Source of the DNA: an uncultured Anaerolineales bacterium
GTDB taxonomy: Bacteria; Chloroflexota; Anaerolineae; Anaerolineales; UBA11657
Direction: 5' to 3'
Assembly: GCA_913031335.1 (NCBI GenBank)
Contig: CAJWGI010000047.1
Span: 1-8,114, forward strand
Length of the DNA stretch: 8,114 nucleotides
Part shown: positions 6,655 through 8,114 of the stretch, in pieces
Layout of the letters: each line of letters opens with the position of its first letter
How positions within the stretch are numbered: position 1 is the first letter of the stretch
Program-made: the position numbers and the translations under genes
Notes under the pieces: model-generated
Told to the model about the DNA's origin: nothing
The model's input: only the letters and a program-made list of their open reading frames with translations
The model's database searches: none

Positions 6655-7641
6655 TCAAGTCTCCGAGAAACCAAGGTCGCGCGCTGCCGGAACCCCGGCC
6701 AGCGAGGTTGCGGCAAATATCCCGGCGATGACCGCATCGGCCACAACCGCGGCTGCCACCGCGCCAACCATGCCCGCGTCTCCCGGCCGTTCGCCGCTTG
6801 AGAGCGCGAACACAGTGTCGCCATCGTGGGGCAGGTGCAGCGGTCGGATCACCCGCGCGAGGCCATCGTGCGCCATCTGTGCCACCTTCGTCGCGCCTGC
6901 TTTGGTCTGGGCGACATTCGTGGCCACAATCGCGAGCGTCGTGTTCTCATTCGCGAAGTGCACTTCCTCGCCTCGGCTCAGAGCTTGTTCTGCCAGTTCC
7001 GTCGAATCCGCAAATCCGTCACCACGAGCGTGGCGCGCTCCGGCAAGAACCTGTTGGGTCTGGGGATGATAGACCTCCCCTAGCGCATTGGTAACGGCCA
7101 GCGCGGCAACCACCGTCCCATCATCAAGCAATTTGCTCGCGGTTCCCAGCCCTGCCTTGGTGGCGCGCTCGAAACCGAGCATCTTCCCGACCGTGGCGCC
7201 CACGCCGGCACCCACGTTGCCCTCGGACAGCGGCCCGCGGCGGGCGGCCTCGCAGGCAGCATATCCAGCGGCCGCATCCGGGCGCACGTCGGCGCGCCCA
7301 ATGGCAAGGTCGTAGAGGATCGCCGCGGGTACAATCGGCACTGCAGCGACTGAAGTGGGATAGCCGTGCCCGCGCTCCTCCAGCCAGCGCATCACCCCGT
7401 CAGCGGCTGCCAGCCCAAAAGCGCTGCCGCCCGCCAGCAGGATGGCGTGCACCTTTTGCACCGAACTTAACGGATGGAGCAGGTCGGTTTCGCGCGTTCC
7501 CGGCGCGGAGCCGCGCACATCCACGCCCGCCACCGCGCCCTGGGGGCAGAGCACCACCGTGCAACCGGTGGCGGCCTGGCGGTCGCTCCAGTGCCCCACC
7601 CGCAACCCAGGCACATCGGTCAGCGCGTTGTAGTGCGTCAC
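6655..7641 (-). CDS. P1 family (DmpA/NylC-type, S58) self-processing peptidase
   Basis: This 328-residue protein belongs to the P1/DmpA family, which includes the aminopeptidase DmpA, beta-peptidyl aminopeptidases and the nylon-oligomer hydrolase NylC. Members cleave themselves into two chains, exposing an N-terminal Ser or Thr nucleophile. Family blocks visible are NALTDVPGLRVGHWSD (5-20), HAILLAGGSAFGLAAADGVM (65-84), GNVGAGVGATVGK (141-153), NTTLAIVATN (233-242) and HDGDTVFALSSG (272-283). By analogy with NylC, self-cleavage is expected between N233 and T234, giving chains of about 233 and 95 residues. The substrate is unknown. There is no signal peptide, so it should be cytoplasmic. The start is GTG at 7641-7639, overlapping the selB stop in the tetranucleotide GTGA. 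This points to translational coupling. The 3' end converges on the amidohydrolase. Confidence 0.9.
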   Translation of the reverse strand: MTHYNALTDVPGLRVGHWSDRQAATGCTVVLCPQGAVAGVDVRGSAPGTRETDLLHPLSSVQKVHAILLAGGSAFGLAAADGVMRWLEERGHGYPTSVAAVPIVPAAILYDLAIGRADVRPDAAAGYAACEAARRGPLSEGNVGAGVGATVGKMLGFERATKAGLGTASKLLDDGTVVAALAVTNALGEVYHPQTQQVLAGARHARGDGFADSTELAEQALSRGEEVHFANENTTLAIVATNVAQTKAGATKVAQMAHDGLARVIRPLHLPHDGDTVFALSSGERPGDAGMVGAVAAAVVADAVIAGIFAATSLAGVPAARDLGFSET

Positions 7642-8114
7642 CGCAACACCCGTTCGTCACCCTTCCGCACTGTTGTTCCCTGCTGGTCCATGTGTTCCAT
7701 CAGCGCGAGCGCGTATTTGCGACTGGTGCCGAAAAGGTCGCGCACGCCCGCCACTGTGACCGAGCCGGCTGCGCGGATTTGTGCCTTTATCTGCGCCTCC
7801 ATCGCCGCGTATGTCTCCGCCAGGAACAGCACCTCGGCAGAGACAGCCAGCAGCGTGCTCCGCTCCAGCAGCGCGGCAAGCACCTCCTCTCCGACCGCAG
7901 CGACCACTTCTTTGCGCGAGGGGGTATTGTGCGCGTCATCCCGGAAGCGCGCCAGCAATGCTTCCACTCTCCGCTTCTGGAGGTCGTCAAACTCCACTCG
8001 GTGCTCCGGCAGGCGCAGCGAGATTCCGCTTTCTGCAAGGTCGCCCGCGCCGGTGCAATGTTTTATCAGCGCATTGAAGGCGCGCGCCGGCAGGCCGAGG
8101 CGGCTCTTGAGCTC
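7638..8114 (-). CDS. selB: Selenocysteine-specific elongation factor SelB, C-terminal winged-helix part (5' truncated by window edge)
   Basis: SelB delivers selenocysteinyl-tRNA to the ribosome at UGA codons by binding a SECIS hairpin in the mRNA. The visible 158 residues are open to the window edge and match the C-terminal winged-helix repeats. One repeat contains ELKSRLGLPARAFNALIKH and ends ISLRLPEHRVEF. The next contains RRVEALLARFRDD and closes around LLAVSAEVLFLAE. The final one has VTVAGVRDLFGTSRKYALAL and ends in TVRKGDERVLR, the typical SelB C-terminus whose last winged helix binds SECIS RNA. An internal GTG at 7997 is not the start, since homology continues upstream. The GTPase and tRNA-binding domains lie beyond the window. 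The TGA stop at 7640-7638 overlaps the GTG start of the peptidase. Presence of selB implies that selA, selD and selC exist elsewhere in the genome. Confidence 0.9.
   Translation of the reverse strand, partial: ELKSRLGLPARAFNALIKHCTGAGDLAESGISLRLPEHRVEFDDLQKRRVEALLARFRDDAHNTPSRKEVVAAVGEEVLAALLERSTLLAVSAEVLFLAETYAAMEAQIKAQIRAAGSVTVAGVRDLFGTSRKYALALMEHMDQQGTTVRKGDERVLR

Noticed and set aside
6639..6655. Possible bidirectional terminator between the convergent genes
   Set aside because: AGGG and CCCT can pair, but the stem is only four bases with a nine-base loop and no T-run, so it is too weak to call.

Overview
This is a GC-rich bacterial window carrying the conserved gene block usually found near the chromosomal replication origin. 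It opens with the 3' end of rnpA, followed by yidD, a beta-propeller lipoprotein gene, yidC, jag (khpB), parA (soj) and parB, all on the + strand. The remainder is a + strand YtcJ-like amidohydrolase, then a convergent - strand pair: the 3' part of selB and a P1-family (NylC/DmpA-like) self-processing peptidase. The YidC lacks a lipobox and has a short N-terminus. Together with the WD40/PQQ-like lipoprotein next to yidC and the high GC content, this makes me lean towards a Chloroflexota-type bacterium. That is inference from gene style and order, not a demonstrated placement.

Layout: 1-196 rnpA (partial); 197-451 yidD, whose ATG directly abuts the rnpA stop; 468-1562 a predicted lipoprotein with eight PQQ-like blades; 1578-2519 yidC; 2543-3208 jag; 3209-3279 an intergenic region with a perfect extended -10 promoter; 3280-4065 parA; 4142-4996 parB; 5028-6638 amidohydrolase; 6655-7641 (-) P1 peptidase; 7638-8114 (-) selB C-terminal part, running off the window end. 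No stretch over 300 bases is without a gene.

How the genes fit together: rnpA through jag form one tightly packed cluster. RnpA serves tRNA maturation. YidD and YidC serve membrane-protein insertion, and the propeller lipoprotein between them is a candidate surface partner. KhpB binds RNA. ParA and ParB segregate the origin, and the promoter before parA suggests they form their own transcription unit. SelB implies that this organism makes selenoproteins; its stop overlaps the start of the peptidase gene in a GTGA tetranucleotide.

The points most worth a second look are a natural Glu-to-Gln change in the ParB CTPase motif (GQRR in place of GERR), the eight-bladed lipoprotein embedded between yidD and yidC, and the direct jag-parA junction without rsmG or mnmEG. 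I saw no mobile element, CRISPR array, tRNA, rRNA or convincing parS site. Most of the window is ordinary housekeeping sequence.
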